A stretch of 64,000 nucleotides of DNA from Liolophura sinensis (taxonomy: Eukaryota; Mollusca; Polyplacophora; Chitonida; Chitonidae). The translations under genes and the position numbers were made by a program. Below, piece after piece: positions 50,342 through 63,521 of the stretch; position 1 is the stretch's first letter, and the number at the start of each line of letters is the position of its first letter. Below the pieces are notes generated by a model that worked only from the letters and a program-made list of their open reading frames with translations, had not been told where the DNA came from and did no database searches. The stretch covers positions 1 through 64,000 of the forward strand of contig NW_027018143.1 in NCBI RefSeq assembly GCF_032854445.1, given 5' to 3'.

Positions 50342-53300
50342 ACAATTAAATGACCATTTATGTCATAATCACGTGCCCAGCAACGGCTCTTACTCCATGG
50401 AAACCAGGGAAATTTGCAATTTTTCAACAGCTGCCGATGCCTGGCTCAATTCCGCATCTTTTGGAACCTTACTGAAGTGGGTCAGTGTCAGTTGTACTTT
50501 TTACAGCAGACTGTATCAAGTACCTTGTGTTTTTCACGTACAAATGGTGTGGTTTTTCTACACGTAGTTAAAGACATTGAGATTGTCTTGCACTTAGAAG
50601 TAAGACAATTGCTGGGTGAGTTAAATGGGCTTAGCCCAAAGATTTCAGGCCTTCTGGGCTACCGAAGGGCACATAACTTATAGTCAAAAGTTGAATATAG
50701 TAATGACCAGTCGCGATTGTACAGAGTACAGTGTAGCCGATTTCAATTAACAAAAAGAACAGGCAAAAATGCAAAAATGGAAAAACTATTCCAGTGCTGC
50801 TGGTAAGAGGCTAATCCGACGTATTTTGTGACGAGAAATCGAATGGTGCAAACCGCGTTGCTCTCCGGCTAATACTTTTGGCTGTAGTGACAATTGAATG
50901 ATCATTTATGTCATAATCACGTGCACAGCAACGGCTCTTACTCCATGGAAACAAGGGAAATTTGCAATTTTTCAACAGCTGCCGATGCCTGGCTCAATTC
51001 CGCATCTTTTGGCACCTTATTCATGTGGGTCAGTGTTCAGTTGTACTTTTTACAGCAGACTGTATCAAGTACCTTGTGTTTTTTATGTACAAATGGTGTG
51101 GTTTTTCTACACGTAGATAAAGACATTGAGATTGTCTTGGACTTAAAAGTAAGACAATTGCTGGGTGAGTTAAATGGGCTTAGCCCAAAGATTTCAGGTC
51201 TTCTGAGCTACCGAAGGGCACATAACTTATAGTCAAAAGTTGAATATAGTAATGACCAGTCGCGATTGTACAGAGTACAGTGTAGCCGATTTTAATTAAC
51301 AAAAAGACCAGGCAAAAATGCAAAAGTGGAAAAACTGTTCCAGTGCTGCTGGTAAGAGGCTAATCCGACGTATTTTGTGACGAGAAATCGAATGGTGCAA
51401 ACCGCGTTGCTCTCCGACCAATACTTTTGCCTGTAGCGACAACTGAATGATCATTTATGTCATAATCACGTGCCCAGCAACGGCTCTTACTCCATGGAAA
51501 CCAGGGAAATTTGCAATTTTTCAACAGCTGCCGATGACTGGCTCAATTCCGCATCTTTTGGAACCTTACTGAAGTGGGTCAGTGTTCAGTTGTACTTTTT
51601 ACAGCAGACTGTATCAAGTACCTTGTGTTTTTCACGTACAAATGGTCTGGTTTTTCTACACGTAGATAAAGACATTGAGATTGTCTTGCACTTAGAAGTA
51701 AGGCAATTGCTGGGTGAGTTAAATGGGCTTAGCCCAAAGATTTCAGGTCTTCTGGGCTACCGAAGGGCACATAACTTATAGTCAAAAGTTGAATATAGTA
51801 ATGACCAGTCGCGATTGTACAGAGTACAGTGTAGCCGATTTCAATTAACAAAAAGACCAGGCAAAAATGCAAAAGTGGAAAAACTGTTCCAGTGCTGCTG
51901 GTAAGAGGCCAATCCGACGTATTTTGTGACGAGAAATCGAATGGTGCAAACCGCGTTGCTCTCCGACCAATACTTTTGGCTGTAGTGACAATTGAATGAT
52001 CATTTATGTCATAATCACGTGCCCAGCAACGGCTCCTACTCCATGGAAACAAGGGAAATTTGCAATTTTTCAACAGCTGCCGATGCCTGGCTCAATTCCG
52101 CATCTTTTGGCACCTTATTCATGTGGGTCAGTGTTCAGTTGTACTTTTTACAGCAGACTGTATCAAGTACCTTGTGTTTTTTATGTACAAATGGTGTAGT
52201 TTTTCTACACGTAGATAAAGACATTGAGATTGTCTTGCACTTAGAAATAAGACAATTGCTGGGTGAGTTAAATGGGCTTAGCCGAAAGATTTGACGTCTT
52301 CTGGGCTACCGAAGGGCACATAACTTATAGTCAAAAGTTGAATTTAGTAATGACCAGTCGCGATTGTACAGAGTACAGTGTAGCCGATTTCAATTAACAA
52401 AAAGACCAGGTAAAAATGCAAAAGTGGAAAAACTGTTCCAGTTGCTGCTGGTAAGAGGCTAATCCGACGTATTTTGTGACGAGAAATCGAATGGTGCAAT
52501 CCGCGTTGCTCCCTGACTAATACTTTTGGCTGTAGTGACAATTAAATGACCATTTATGTCATAATCACGTGCCCAGCAACGGCTCTTACTCCATGGAAAC
52601 CAGGGAAATTTGCAATTTTTCAACAGCTGCCGATGCCTGGCTCAATTCCGCATCTTTTGGAACCTTACTGAAGTGGGTCAGTGTTCAGTTGTACTTTTTA
52701 CAGCAGACTGTATCAAGTACCTTGTGTTTTTCACGTACAAATGGTGTGGTTTTTCTACACGTAGATAAAGACATTGAGATTGTCTTGCACTTAGAAGTAA
52801 GGCAATTGCTGTGTGAGTTAAATGGGCTTAGCCCAAAGATTTCAGGTCTTCTGGGCTACCGAAGGGCACATAACTTATAGTCAAAAGTTGAATATAGTAA
52901 TGACCAGTCGCGATTGTACAGAGTACAGTGTAGCCGATTTCAATTAACAAAAAGACCAGGCAAAAATGCAAAAGTGGAAAAACTGTTCCAGTGCTGCTGG
53001 TAAGAGGCTAATCCGACGTATTTTGTGACGAGAAATCGAATGGTGCAATCCGCGTTGCTCTCCGACCAATACTTTTGCCTGTAGTGACAATTGAATGATC
53101 ATTTATGTCATAATCACGTGCACAGCAACGGCTCTTACTCCATGGAAACCAGGGAAATTTGCAATTTTTCAACAGCTGCCGATGACTGGCTCAATTCCGC
53201 ATCTTTTGGCACCTTACTGAAGTGGGTCAGTGTTCAGTTGTACTTTTTACAGCAGACTGTATCAAGTACCTTGTGTTTTTCACGTACAAATGGTTTGGTT

Positions 53301-55282
53301 TTTCTACACGTAGTTAAAGACATTGAGATTGTCTTGCACTTAGAAGTAAGGCAATTGCTGGGTGAGTTAAATGGGCTTAGCCCAAAGATTTCAGGCCTTC
53401 TGGGCTACCGAAGGGCACATAACTTATAGTCAAAAGTTGAATATAGTAATGACCAGTCGCGATTGTACAGAGTACAGTGTAGCCGATTTCAATTAACAAA
53501 AAGAACAGGCAAAAATGCAAAAATGGAAAAACTGTTCCAGTGCTGCTGGTAAGAGGCTAATCCGACGTATTTTGTGACGAGAAATCGAATGGTGCAAACC
53601 GCGTTGCTCTCCGGCTAATACTTTTGGCTGTAGTGACAATTGAATGATCATTTATGTCATAATCACGTGCCCAGCAACGGCTCTTACTCCATGGAAACAA
53701 GGGAAATTTGCAATTTTTCAACAGCTGCCGATGCCTGGCTCAATTCCGCATCTTTTGGCACCTTATTCATGTGGGTCAGTGTTCAGTTGTACTTTTTACA
53801 GCAGACTGTATCAAGTACCTTGTGTTTTTTATGTACAAATGGTGTGGTTTTTCTACACGTAGATAAAGACATTGAGATTGTCTTGGACTTAAAAGTAAGA
53901 CAATTGCTGGGTGAGTTAAATGGGCTTAGCCCAAAGATTTCAGGTCTTCTGAGCTACCGAAGGGCACATAACTTATAGTCAAAAGTTGAATATAGTAATG
54001 ACCAGTCGCGATTGTACAGAGTACAGTGTAGCCGATTTTAATTAACAAAAAGACCAGGCAAAAATGCAAAAGTGGAAAAACTGTTCCAGTGCTGCTGGTA
54101 AGAGGCTAATCCGACGTATTTTGTGACGAGAAATCGAATGGTGCAAACCGCGTTGCTCTCCGACCAATACTTTTGCCTGTAGCGACAACTGAATGATCAT
54201 TTATGTCATAATCACGTGCCCAGCAACGGCTCTTACTCCATGGAAACCAGGGAAATTTGCAATTTTTCAACAGCTGCCGATGACTGGCTCAATTCCGCAT
54301 CTTTTGGAACCTTACTGAAGTGGGTCAGTGTTCAGTTGTACTTTTTACAGCAGACTGTATCAAGTACCTTGTGTTTTTCACGTACAAATGGTCTGGTTTT
54401 TCTACACGTAGATAAAGACATTGAGATTGTCTTGCACTTAGAAGTAAGGCAATTGCTGGGTGAGTTAAATGGGCTTAGCCCAAAGATTTCAGGTCTTCTG
54501 GGCTACCGAAGGGCACATAACTTATAGTCAAAAGTTGAATATAGTAATGACCAGTCGCGATTGTACAGAGTACAGTGTAGCCGATTTCAATTAACAAAAA
54601 GACCAGGCAAAAATGCAAAAGTGGAAAAACTGTTCCAGTGCTGCTGGTAAGAGGCCAATCCGACGTATTTTGTGACGAGAAATCGAATGGTGCAAACCGC
54701 GTTGCTCTCCGACCAATACTTTTGGCTGTAGTGACAATTGAATGATCATTTATGTCACAATCACGTGCCCAGCAACGGCTCCTACTCCATGGAAACAAGG
54801 GAAATTTGCAATTTTTCAACAGCTGCCGATGCCTGGCTCAATTCCGCATCTTTTGGCACCTTATTCATGTGGGTCAGTGTTCAGTTGTACTTTTTACAGC
54901 AGACTGTATCAAGTACCTTGTGTTTTTTATGTACAAATGGTGTGGTTTTTCTACACGTAGATAAAGACATTGAGATTGTCTTGGACTTAAAAGTAAGACA
55001 ATTGCTGGGTGAGTTAAATGGGCTTAGCCCAAAGATTTCAGGTCTTCTGAGCTACCGAAGGGCACATAACTTATAGTCAAAAGTTGAATATAGTAATGAC
55101 CAGTCGCGATTGTACAGAGTACAGTGTAGCCGATTTCAATTAACAAAAAGACCAGGCAAAAATGCAAAAGTGGAAAAACTGTTCCAGTGCTGCTGGTAAG
55201 AGGCTAATCCGACGTATTTTGTGACGAGAAATCGAATGGTCCAAACCGCGTTGCTCTCCGACCAATACTTTTGGCTGTAGCG
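50342..55282 (+). repeat. Satellite block 12: duplicated pentamer (about 2746 bp offset)
   Basis: Starts are 50342, 50890, 51439, 51988, 52538, 53087, 53636, 54185 and 54734. Sequence from the 3' half of 50342 through 51988 recurs from the 3' half of 53087 through 54734. Shared rarities are cgtagttaaagac, tcaggccttctggg, aaaaagaacagg, ctctccggctaatac, aaacaagggaaa, cttaaaagtaag, cttctgagctacc, gattttaattaac and ggctcctactcc. Units 50890, 51988, 53636 and 54734 have cttattcatgtggg. A second overlap, four monomers apart, links 49794/50342 with 51988/52538 (gaaataagacaa, gccgaaag, ctccctgactaatac, ttaaatgaccattt). Confidence 0.87.
54734..55282 (+). repeat. Mosaic monomer with switch between two parental types
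   Basis: The first part matches unit 51988 (ggctcctactcc, aaacaagggaaa, cttattcatg). The second part matches 50890 and 53636 (cttggacttaaaagtaag, cttctgagctacc) and not 51988, whose second part has gtgtagtttttc, gaaataag and gccgaaag. That other second part reappears in the next unit, 55283. The breakpoint therefore lies inside the monomer, between about 54870 and 54985. Confidence 0.78.
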
Positions 55283-58200
55283 ACAATTGAATGATCATTT
55301 ATGTCATAATCACATGCCCAGCAACGGCTCTTACTCCATGGAAACCAGGGATATTTGCAATTTTTCAACAGCTGCCGATGACTGGCTCAATTCCGCATCT
55401 TTTGGAACCTTACTGAAGTGGGTCAGTGTTCAGTTGTACTTTTTACAGCAGACTGTATCAAGTACCTTGTGTTTTTTATGTACAAATGGTGTGGTTTTTT
55501 CTACACGTAGATAAAGACATTGAGATTGTCTTGCACTTAGAAATAAGACAATTGCTGGGTGAGTTAAATGGGCTTAACCGAAAGATTTGACGTCTTCTGG
55601 GCTACCGAAGGGCACATAACTTATAGTCAAAAGTTGAATATAGTAATGACCAGTCGCGATTGTACAGAGTACAGTGTAGCCGATTTCAATTAACTAAAAG
55701 ACCAGGTAAAAATGCAAAAGTGGAAAAACTGTTCCAGTTGCTGCTGGTAAGAGGCTAATCCGACGTATTTTGTGACGAGAAATCGAATGGTGCAATCCGC
55801 GTTGCTCTCTGACTAATACTTTTGGCTGTAGTGACAATTGAATGATCATTTATGTCATAATCACGTGCCCAGCAGCGGCTCTTACTCCATGGAAACCAGG
55901 GATATTTGCAATTTTTCAACAGCTGCCGATGCCTGGCTCAATTCCGCATCTTTTGGCACCTTACTGAAGTGGGTCAGTGTTCAGTTGTACTTTTTACAGC
56001 AGACTGTATCAAGTACCTTGTGTTTTTCATGTACAAATGGTGTGGTTTTTCTACACGTAGATAAAGACATTGAGATTGTCTTGCACTTAGAAGTAAGGGC
56101 AATTGCTGGGTGAGTTAAATGGGCTTAGCCCAAAGATTTCACGTCTTCTGGGCTACCGAAGGGCACATAACTTATAGTCAAAAGTTGAATATAGTAATGA
56201 CCAGTCGCGATTGTACAGAGTACAGTGTAGCCGGTTTCAATTAACAAAAAGACCAGGCAAAAATGCAAAAGTGGAAAAACTGTTCCAGTGCTACTAGTAA
56301 GAGGCTAATCCGACGTATTTTGTGACGAGGAATCGAATGGTGCAATCCGCGTTGCTCTCCGACCAATACATTTGGCTGTAGCGACAATTGAATAATCACT
56401 TATGCCATAATCCACGTGCGTAGCAACGGCTCTTACTCCATGGAAACCAGGGATATTTGCAATTTGTCAACAGCTGCCGATGCCTGGCTCAATTCCGCAT
56501 CTTTTGGCACCTTACTGAAGTGGGTCAGTGTTCAGTTGTACTTTTTACAGCAGACTGTATCAAGTACCTTGTGTTTTTCATGTACAAATGGTGTGGTTTT
56601 TCTACACGTAGATAAAGATATTGAGATTGTCTTGCACTTCCAAGTAAGGCAATTGCTGGGTGAGTTAAATGGGCTTGGCCCAAAGATTTCAGGTCTTCTG
56701 GGCTACCGAAGGGCACATAACTTATAGTCAAAAGTTGAATATAGTAATGACCAGTCGCGATTGTACAGAGTACAGTGTAGCCGATTTCAATTAACAAAAA
56801 GACCAGGCAAAAATGCAAAAGTGGAAAAACTGTTCCAGTGCTACTCGTAAGAGGCTAATCCGACGTATTTTGTGACGAGAAATCGAATGGTGCAAACCGC
56901 GTTGCCCTCCGACTAATACTTTTGGCTGTAGCGACAATTCAATGATCATTGATGTCATAATCACGTGCCCAGCAACGTCTCTTACTCCATGGAAACCAGG
57001 GATATTTGCAATTTTTTAACAGCTGCCGATGCCTGGCCCAATTCCGCATCTTTTGGCACCTTATAAATGTGGGTCAGTGTTTAGTTGTACTTTTTACAGC
57101 AGACTGTATCAAGTACCTTGTGTTTTTTATGTACAAATGGTGTGGTTTTTCTACACGTAGATAAAGACATTGAGATTGTCTTACACTTAGAAGTAAGACA
57201 ATTGCTGGGTGAGTTAAATGGGCTTGGCCCAAAGATTTCAGATCTTCTGGGCTACCGAAGGGCACATAACTTATAGTCAAAAGTTGAAAATAGTAATGAC
57301 CAGTCGCGATTGTACAGAGTACAGTGTAGCCGATTTCAACTAACTAAAAGACCAGGTAAAAATGCAAAAGTGGAAAAACTGTGCCAGTGCTGCTGGTAAG
57401 AGGCTAATCCGACGTATTTTGTGACGAGAAATCGAATGGTGCAAACCGCGTTGCTCTCCGACCAATACTTTTGCCTGTAGTGACAATTGAATGATCATTT
57501 ATGTCATAATCACGTGCACAGCAACGGCTCTTACTCCATCGAAACCAGGGAAATTTGCAATTTTTCAACAGCTCCCGATGCCTGGCTCAATTCCGAATCT
57601 TTTGGCACCTTACTGAAGTGGGTCAGTGTTCAGTTGTACTTTTTACAGCAGACTGTATCAAGTACCTTGTCTTTTTTATGTACAAATGGTGTGGTTTTTC
57701 TACACGTAGATAAAGACATTGAGATTGTCTTGCACTTAGAAGTAAGACAATTGCTGGGTGAGTTAAATGGGCTTAGCCCAAAGATTTCAGGTCTTCTGGG
57801 CTACCGAAGGGCACATAACTTATAGTCAAAAGTTGAATATAGTAATGACCAGTAGCGATTGTACAGAGTACAGTGTAGCCGGTTTTAATTAACAAAAAGA
57901 CCAGGCAAAAATGCAAAAGTGGAAAACTTGTTCCAGTGCTGCTGGTAAGAGGCTAATTCGACGTATTTTGTGACGAGAAATCGAATGGTGCAAACCGCGT
58001 TGCTCTCCGACCAATACTTTTGGCTGTAGTGACAATTGAATGATCATTTATGTCATAATCACGTGCCCAGCAACGGCTCTTACTCCATGGAAACCAGGGA
58101 AATTTGCAATTTTTCAACAGCTGCCGATGCCTGGCTAAATTCCGAATCTTTTGGCACTTTACTGAAGTGGGTCAGTGTTCAGTTGTACTTTTTAAAGCAG

Positions 58201-61200
58201 ACTGTATCAAGTACCTTGTGTTTTTCACGTACAAATGGTCTGGTTTTTCTACACGTAGATAAAGACATTGAGATTGTCTTGCACTTAGAAGTAAGGCAAT
58301 TGCTGGGTGAGTTAAATGGGCTGAGCCCAAAGATTTCACGTTGTCAGGGCTACCGAAGGGCACATAACTTATAGTCAAAAGTTGAATATAGTAATGACCA
58401 GTCGCGATTGTACAGAGTACAGTGTAGCCGATTTCAATTAACAAAAAGACCAGGCAAAAATGCAAAAGTGGAAAAACTGTTCCAGTGCTGCTGGTAAGAG
58501 GCTAATCCGACGTATTTTGTAACGAGAAATCGAATGGTGCAAACCGCGTTGCTCTCCGACCTATACTTTTGGCTGTAGAGACAATTCAATGATCATTGAT
58601 GTCATAATCACGTGCCCAGCAACGTCTCTTACTCCATGGAAACCAGGGATATTTGCAATTTTTTAACAGCTGCCGATGCCTGGCCCAATTCCGCATCTTT
58701 TGGCACCTTCTAAATGTGGGTCAGTGTTTAGTTGTACTTTTTACAGCAGACTGTATCAAGTACCTTGTGTTTTTTATGTACAAATGGTGTGGTTTTTCTA
58801 CACGTAGATAAAGACATTGAGATTGTCTTGCACTTAGAAGTAAGGCAATTGCTGGGTGAGTTAAATGGGCTTAGCCCAAAGATTTCAGGTCTTCTGGGCT
58901 ACCGAAGGGCACATAACTTATAGTCAAAAGTTGAATATAGTAATGACCAGTCGCGATTGTACAGAGTACAGTGTAGCCGGTTTCAATTAACAAAAAGACC
59001 AGGCAAAAATGCAAAATTGGAAAAACTGTTCCAGTGCTGCTGGTAAGAGGCTAATCCGACGTATTTTGTGACGAGAAATCGAATGGTGCAAACCGCGTTG
59101 CTCTCCGACCTATACTTTTGGCTGTAGCGACAATTGAATGATCATTGATGTCATAATCACGTGCCCAGCAACGGCTCTTACTCCATGGAAACCAGGGAAA
59201 TTTGCAATTTTTCAACAGCTGCCGATGCCTGGCCCAATTCCGCATCTTTTGGCGCCTTACTGAAGTGGGTCAGTGTTCAGTTGTACTTTTTACAGCAGAC
59301 TGTATCAAGTACCTTGTGTTTTTCACGTACAAATAGTGTGGTTTTTCTACACGTAGATAAAGACATTGAGATTGTCTTGCACTTAGAAGTAAGACAATTG
59401 CTGGGTGAGTTAAATGGGCTTAGCCCAAAGATTTGACGTCTTCTGGGCTACCGAAGGGCACATAACTTATAGTCAAAAGTTGAATATAGTAATGACCAGT
59501 CGCGATTGTACAGAGTACAGTGTAGCCGATTTCAATTAACAAAAAGACCAGGTAAAAATGCAAAAGTGGAAAAACTGTTCCAGTGCTGCTGGTAAGAGAC
59601 TAATCCGACGTATTTTGTGACGAGAAATCGAATGGTGCAATCCGCGTTGCTCTCTGACTAATACTTTTGGCTGTAGTGACAATTGAATGACCATTTACGT
59701 CATAATCACGTGCCCAGCAACGGCTCTTACTTCATGGAAACCAGGGAAATTTGCAATTTTTCAACAGCTGCCGATGCCTGGCTCAATTCCGCATCTTTTG
59801 GCACCTTACTGAAGTGGGTCAGTGTTCAGTTGTACTTTTTACAGCAGACTGTATCAAGTACCTTGTGTTTTTTATGTACAAATGGTGCGGTTTTTCTACA
59901 CGTAGATAAAGACATTGAGATTGTCTTGCACTTAGAAGTAAGACAATTGCTGGGTGAGTTAAATGGGCTTAGCCCAAAGATTTGACGTCTTCTGGGCTAC
60001 CGAAGGGCACATAACTTATAGTCAAAAGTTGAATATAGTAATGACCAGTCGCGATTGTACAGAGTACAGTGTAGCCGATTTCAATTAACAAAAAGACCAG
60101 GTAAAAATGCAAAAGTGGAAAAACTGTTCCAGTGCTGCTGGTAAGAGGCTAATCCGACGTATTTTGTGACGAGAAATCGAATGGTGCAATCCGCGTTGCT
60201 CTCTGACTAATACTTTTGGCTGTAGTGACAATTGAATGACCATTTATGTCATAATCACGTGCCCAGCAACGGCTCTTACTCCATGGAAACCAGGGAAATT
60301 TGCAATTTTTCAACAGCTGCCGATGCCTGGCTCAATTCCGCATCTTTTGGCACCTTACTGAAGTGGGTCAGTGTTCAGTTGTACTTTTTACAGCAGACTG
60401 TATCAAGTACCTTGTGTTTTTCACGCACAAATGGTGTGGTTTTTCTACACGTAGATAAAGACATTGAGATTGTCTTGCACTTAGAAGTAAGGCAATTGCT
60501 GGGTGAGTTAAATGGGCTTAGCCCAAAGATTTCAGGTCTTCTGGGCTACCGAAGGGCACATAACTTATAGTCAAAAGTTGAATATAGTAATGACCAGTCG
60601 CGATTGTACAGAGTACAGTGTAGCCGATTTCAATTAACAAAAAGACCAGGCAAAATGCAAAAGTGGAAAAACTGTTCCAGTGCTGCTGGTAAGAAGCTAA
60701 TCCGACGTATTTTGTGACGAGAAATCGAATGGTGCAAACCGCGTTGCTCTCCGACCAATACTTTTGGCTGTAGTGACAATTCAATGATCATTTATGTCAT
60801 AATCACGTGCCCAGCAACGGCTCTTACTCCATGGAAACCAGGGAAATTTGCAATTTCTCAACAGCTGCCGATGCCTGGCTCAATTCCGCATCTTTTGGCA
60901 CCTTACTGAAGTGGGTCAGTGTTCAGTTGTACTTTTTACAGCAGACTGTATCAAGTACCTTGTGTTTTTCACGTACAAATGGTCTGGTTTATCTACACGT
61001 AGTTAAAGACATTGAGATTGTCTTGCACTTAGAAGTAAGGACATTGCTGGGTGAGTTAAATGGGCTTAGCCCAAAGATTTCAGGTCTTCTGGGCTACCGA
61101 AGGGCACATAACTTATAGTCAAAAGTTGAATATAGTAATGACCAGTCGCGATTGTACAGAGTACAGTGTAGCCGATTTCAATTAACAAAAAGACCAGGCA

Positions 61201-63521
61201 AAAATGCAAAAGTGGAAAAACTCTTCCAGTGCTGCTGGTAAGAGGCTAATCCGACGTATTTTGTGACGAGAAATCGAATGGTGCAATCCGCGTTGCTCTC
61301 CGACCAATACTTTTGGCTGTAGTGACAATTGAATGATCATTTATGTCATAATCACGTGCCCAGCAACGGCTCTTACTCCATGGAAACCAGGGAAATTTGC
61401 AATTTTTCAACAGCTGCCGATGCCTGGCTCAATTCCGCATCTTTTGGCACCTTACTGAAGTGGGTCAGTGTTCAGTTGTACTTTTTACAGCAGACTGTAT
61501 CAAGTACCTTGTGTTTTTCACGTACAAATGGTGTGGTTTTTCTACACGTAGATAAAGACATTGAGATTGTCTTGCACTTAGAAGTAAGGCAATTGCTGGG
61601 TGAGTTAAATGGGCTTAGCCCAAAGATTTCAGGTCTTCTGGGCTACCGAAGGGCACATAACTTATAGTCAAAAGTTGAATATAGTAATGACCAGTCGCGA
61701 TTGTACAGAGTACAGTGTAGCCGATTTCAATTAACAAAAAGACCAGGCAAAAATGCAAAAGTGGAAAAAACTGTGCCAGTGCTGCTGGTAAGAGGCTAAT
61801 CCGACGTATTTTGTGACGAGAAATCGAATGGTGCAAACCGCGTTGCTCTCCGACCTATACTTTTGGCTGTAGCGACAATTCAATGATCATTGATGTCATA
61901 ATCACATGCCCAGCAACGGCTCTTGCTCCATGGAAACCAGGGATATTTGCAATTTTTTAACAGCTGCCGATGCCTGGCCCAATTCCGCATCTTTTGGAAC
62001 CTTATAAATGTGGGTCAGTGTTTAGTTGTACTTTTTACAGCAGACTGTATCAAGTACCTTGTCTTTTTTATGTACAAATGGTGTGGTTTTTCTACACGTA
62101 GATAAAGACATTGAGATTGTCTTGGACTTAGAAGTAAGACAATTGCTGGGTGAGTTAAATGGGCTTGGCCCAAAGATTTCAGGTCTTCTGGGCTACCGAA
62201 GGGCACATAACTTATAGTCAAAAGTTGAATATAGTAATGACCAGTCGCGATTGTACAGAGTACAGTGTAGCCGATTTCAATTAACAAAAAGACCAGGCAA
62301 AAATGCAAAAGTGGAAAAACTGTTCCAGTGCTGCTGGTAAGAGGCTAATCCGACGTATTTTGTGACGAGAAATCGAATGGTGCAAACCGCGTTGCTCTCC
62401 GACCAATACTTTTGCCTGTAGTGACAATTGAGTGATCATTTATGTCATAATCACGTGCCCAGCAACGGCTCTTGCTCCATGGAAACCAGGGAAATTTGCA
62501 ATTTTTCAACAGCTGCCGATGCCTGGCTCAATTCCGCATCTTTTGGCACCTTATAAATGTGGGTCAGTGTTCAGTTGTACTTTTTACAGCAGACTGTATC
62601 AAGTACCGTGTGTTTTTCACGTACAAATGGTGTGGTTTTTCTACACGTAGATAAAGACATTGAGATTGTCTTGCACTTAGAAATAAGGCAATTGCTGGGT
62701 GAGTTAAATGGGCTTAGCCCAAAGATTTCAGGTCTTCTGGGCTACCGAAGGGCACATAACTTATAGTCAAAAGTTGAATATAGTAATGACCAGTCGCGAT
62801 TGTACAGAGTACAGTGTAGCCGATTTCAATTAACAAAAAGACCAGGCAAAAATGCAAAAGTGGAAAAACTGTTCCAGTGCTGCTGGTAAGAGGCTAATCC
62901 GACGTATTTTGTGACGAGAAATCGAATGGTGCAAACCGCGTTGCTCTCCGACCTACACTTTTGGCTGTAGCGACAATTCAATGATCATTGATGTCATAAT
63001 CACGTGCCCAGCAACGGCTCTTACTCCATGGAAACCAGGGATATTTGCAATTTTTTAACAGCTGCCGATGCCTGGCCCAATTCCGCATCTTTTGGCACCT
63101 TCTAAATGTGGGTCAGTGTTCAGTTGTACTTTTTACAGCAGACTGTATCAAGTACCTTGTCTTTTTTATGTACAAATGGTGTGGTTTTTCTACACGTAGA
63201 TAAAGACATTGAGATTGTCTTGGACTTAGAAGTAAGTCAATTGCTGGGTGAGTTAAATGGGCTTGGCCCAAAGATTTCAGGTCTTCAGGGCTACCGAAGG
63301 GCACATAACTTATAGTCAAAAGTTGAATATAGTAATGACCAGTCGCGATTGTACAGAGTACAGTGTAGCCGATTTCAATTAACAAAAAGACCAGGCAAAA
63401 ATGAAAAAGTGGAAAAACTGTTCCAGTGCTGCTGGTAAGAGGCTAATCCGACGTATTTTGTGACGAGAAATCGAATGGTGCAAACCGCGTTGCTCTCCGA
63501 CCAATACTTTTGCCTGTAGTG
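55283..63521 (+). repeat. Satellite block 13: mainly C monomers with scattered T and hybrid units
   Basis: Starts are 55283, 55834, 56384, 56934 (T), 57483, 58032, 58581, 59130, 59679, 60228, 60776, 61325, 61875 (T), 62424 and 62973. Units 58581 and 62973 have cttctaaatgtggg, a T-derived state without the TATA string. Units 62424 and 62973 are hybrids with gtgttcagttg after a T-type start. Units 61875 and 62973 share cttgtcttttttatg, two monomers apart. Unit 55283 ends with ccagttgctgctgg, as do 49794 and 51988. Unit 60776 has the cgtagttaaagac variant of block 12. Confidence 0.82.
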
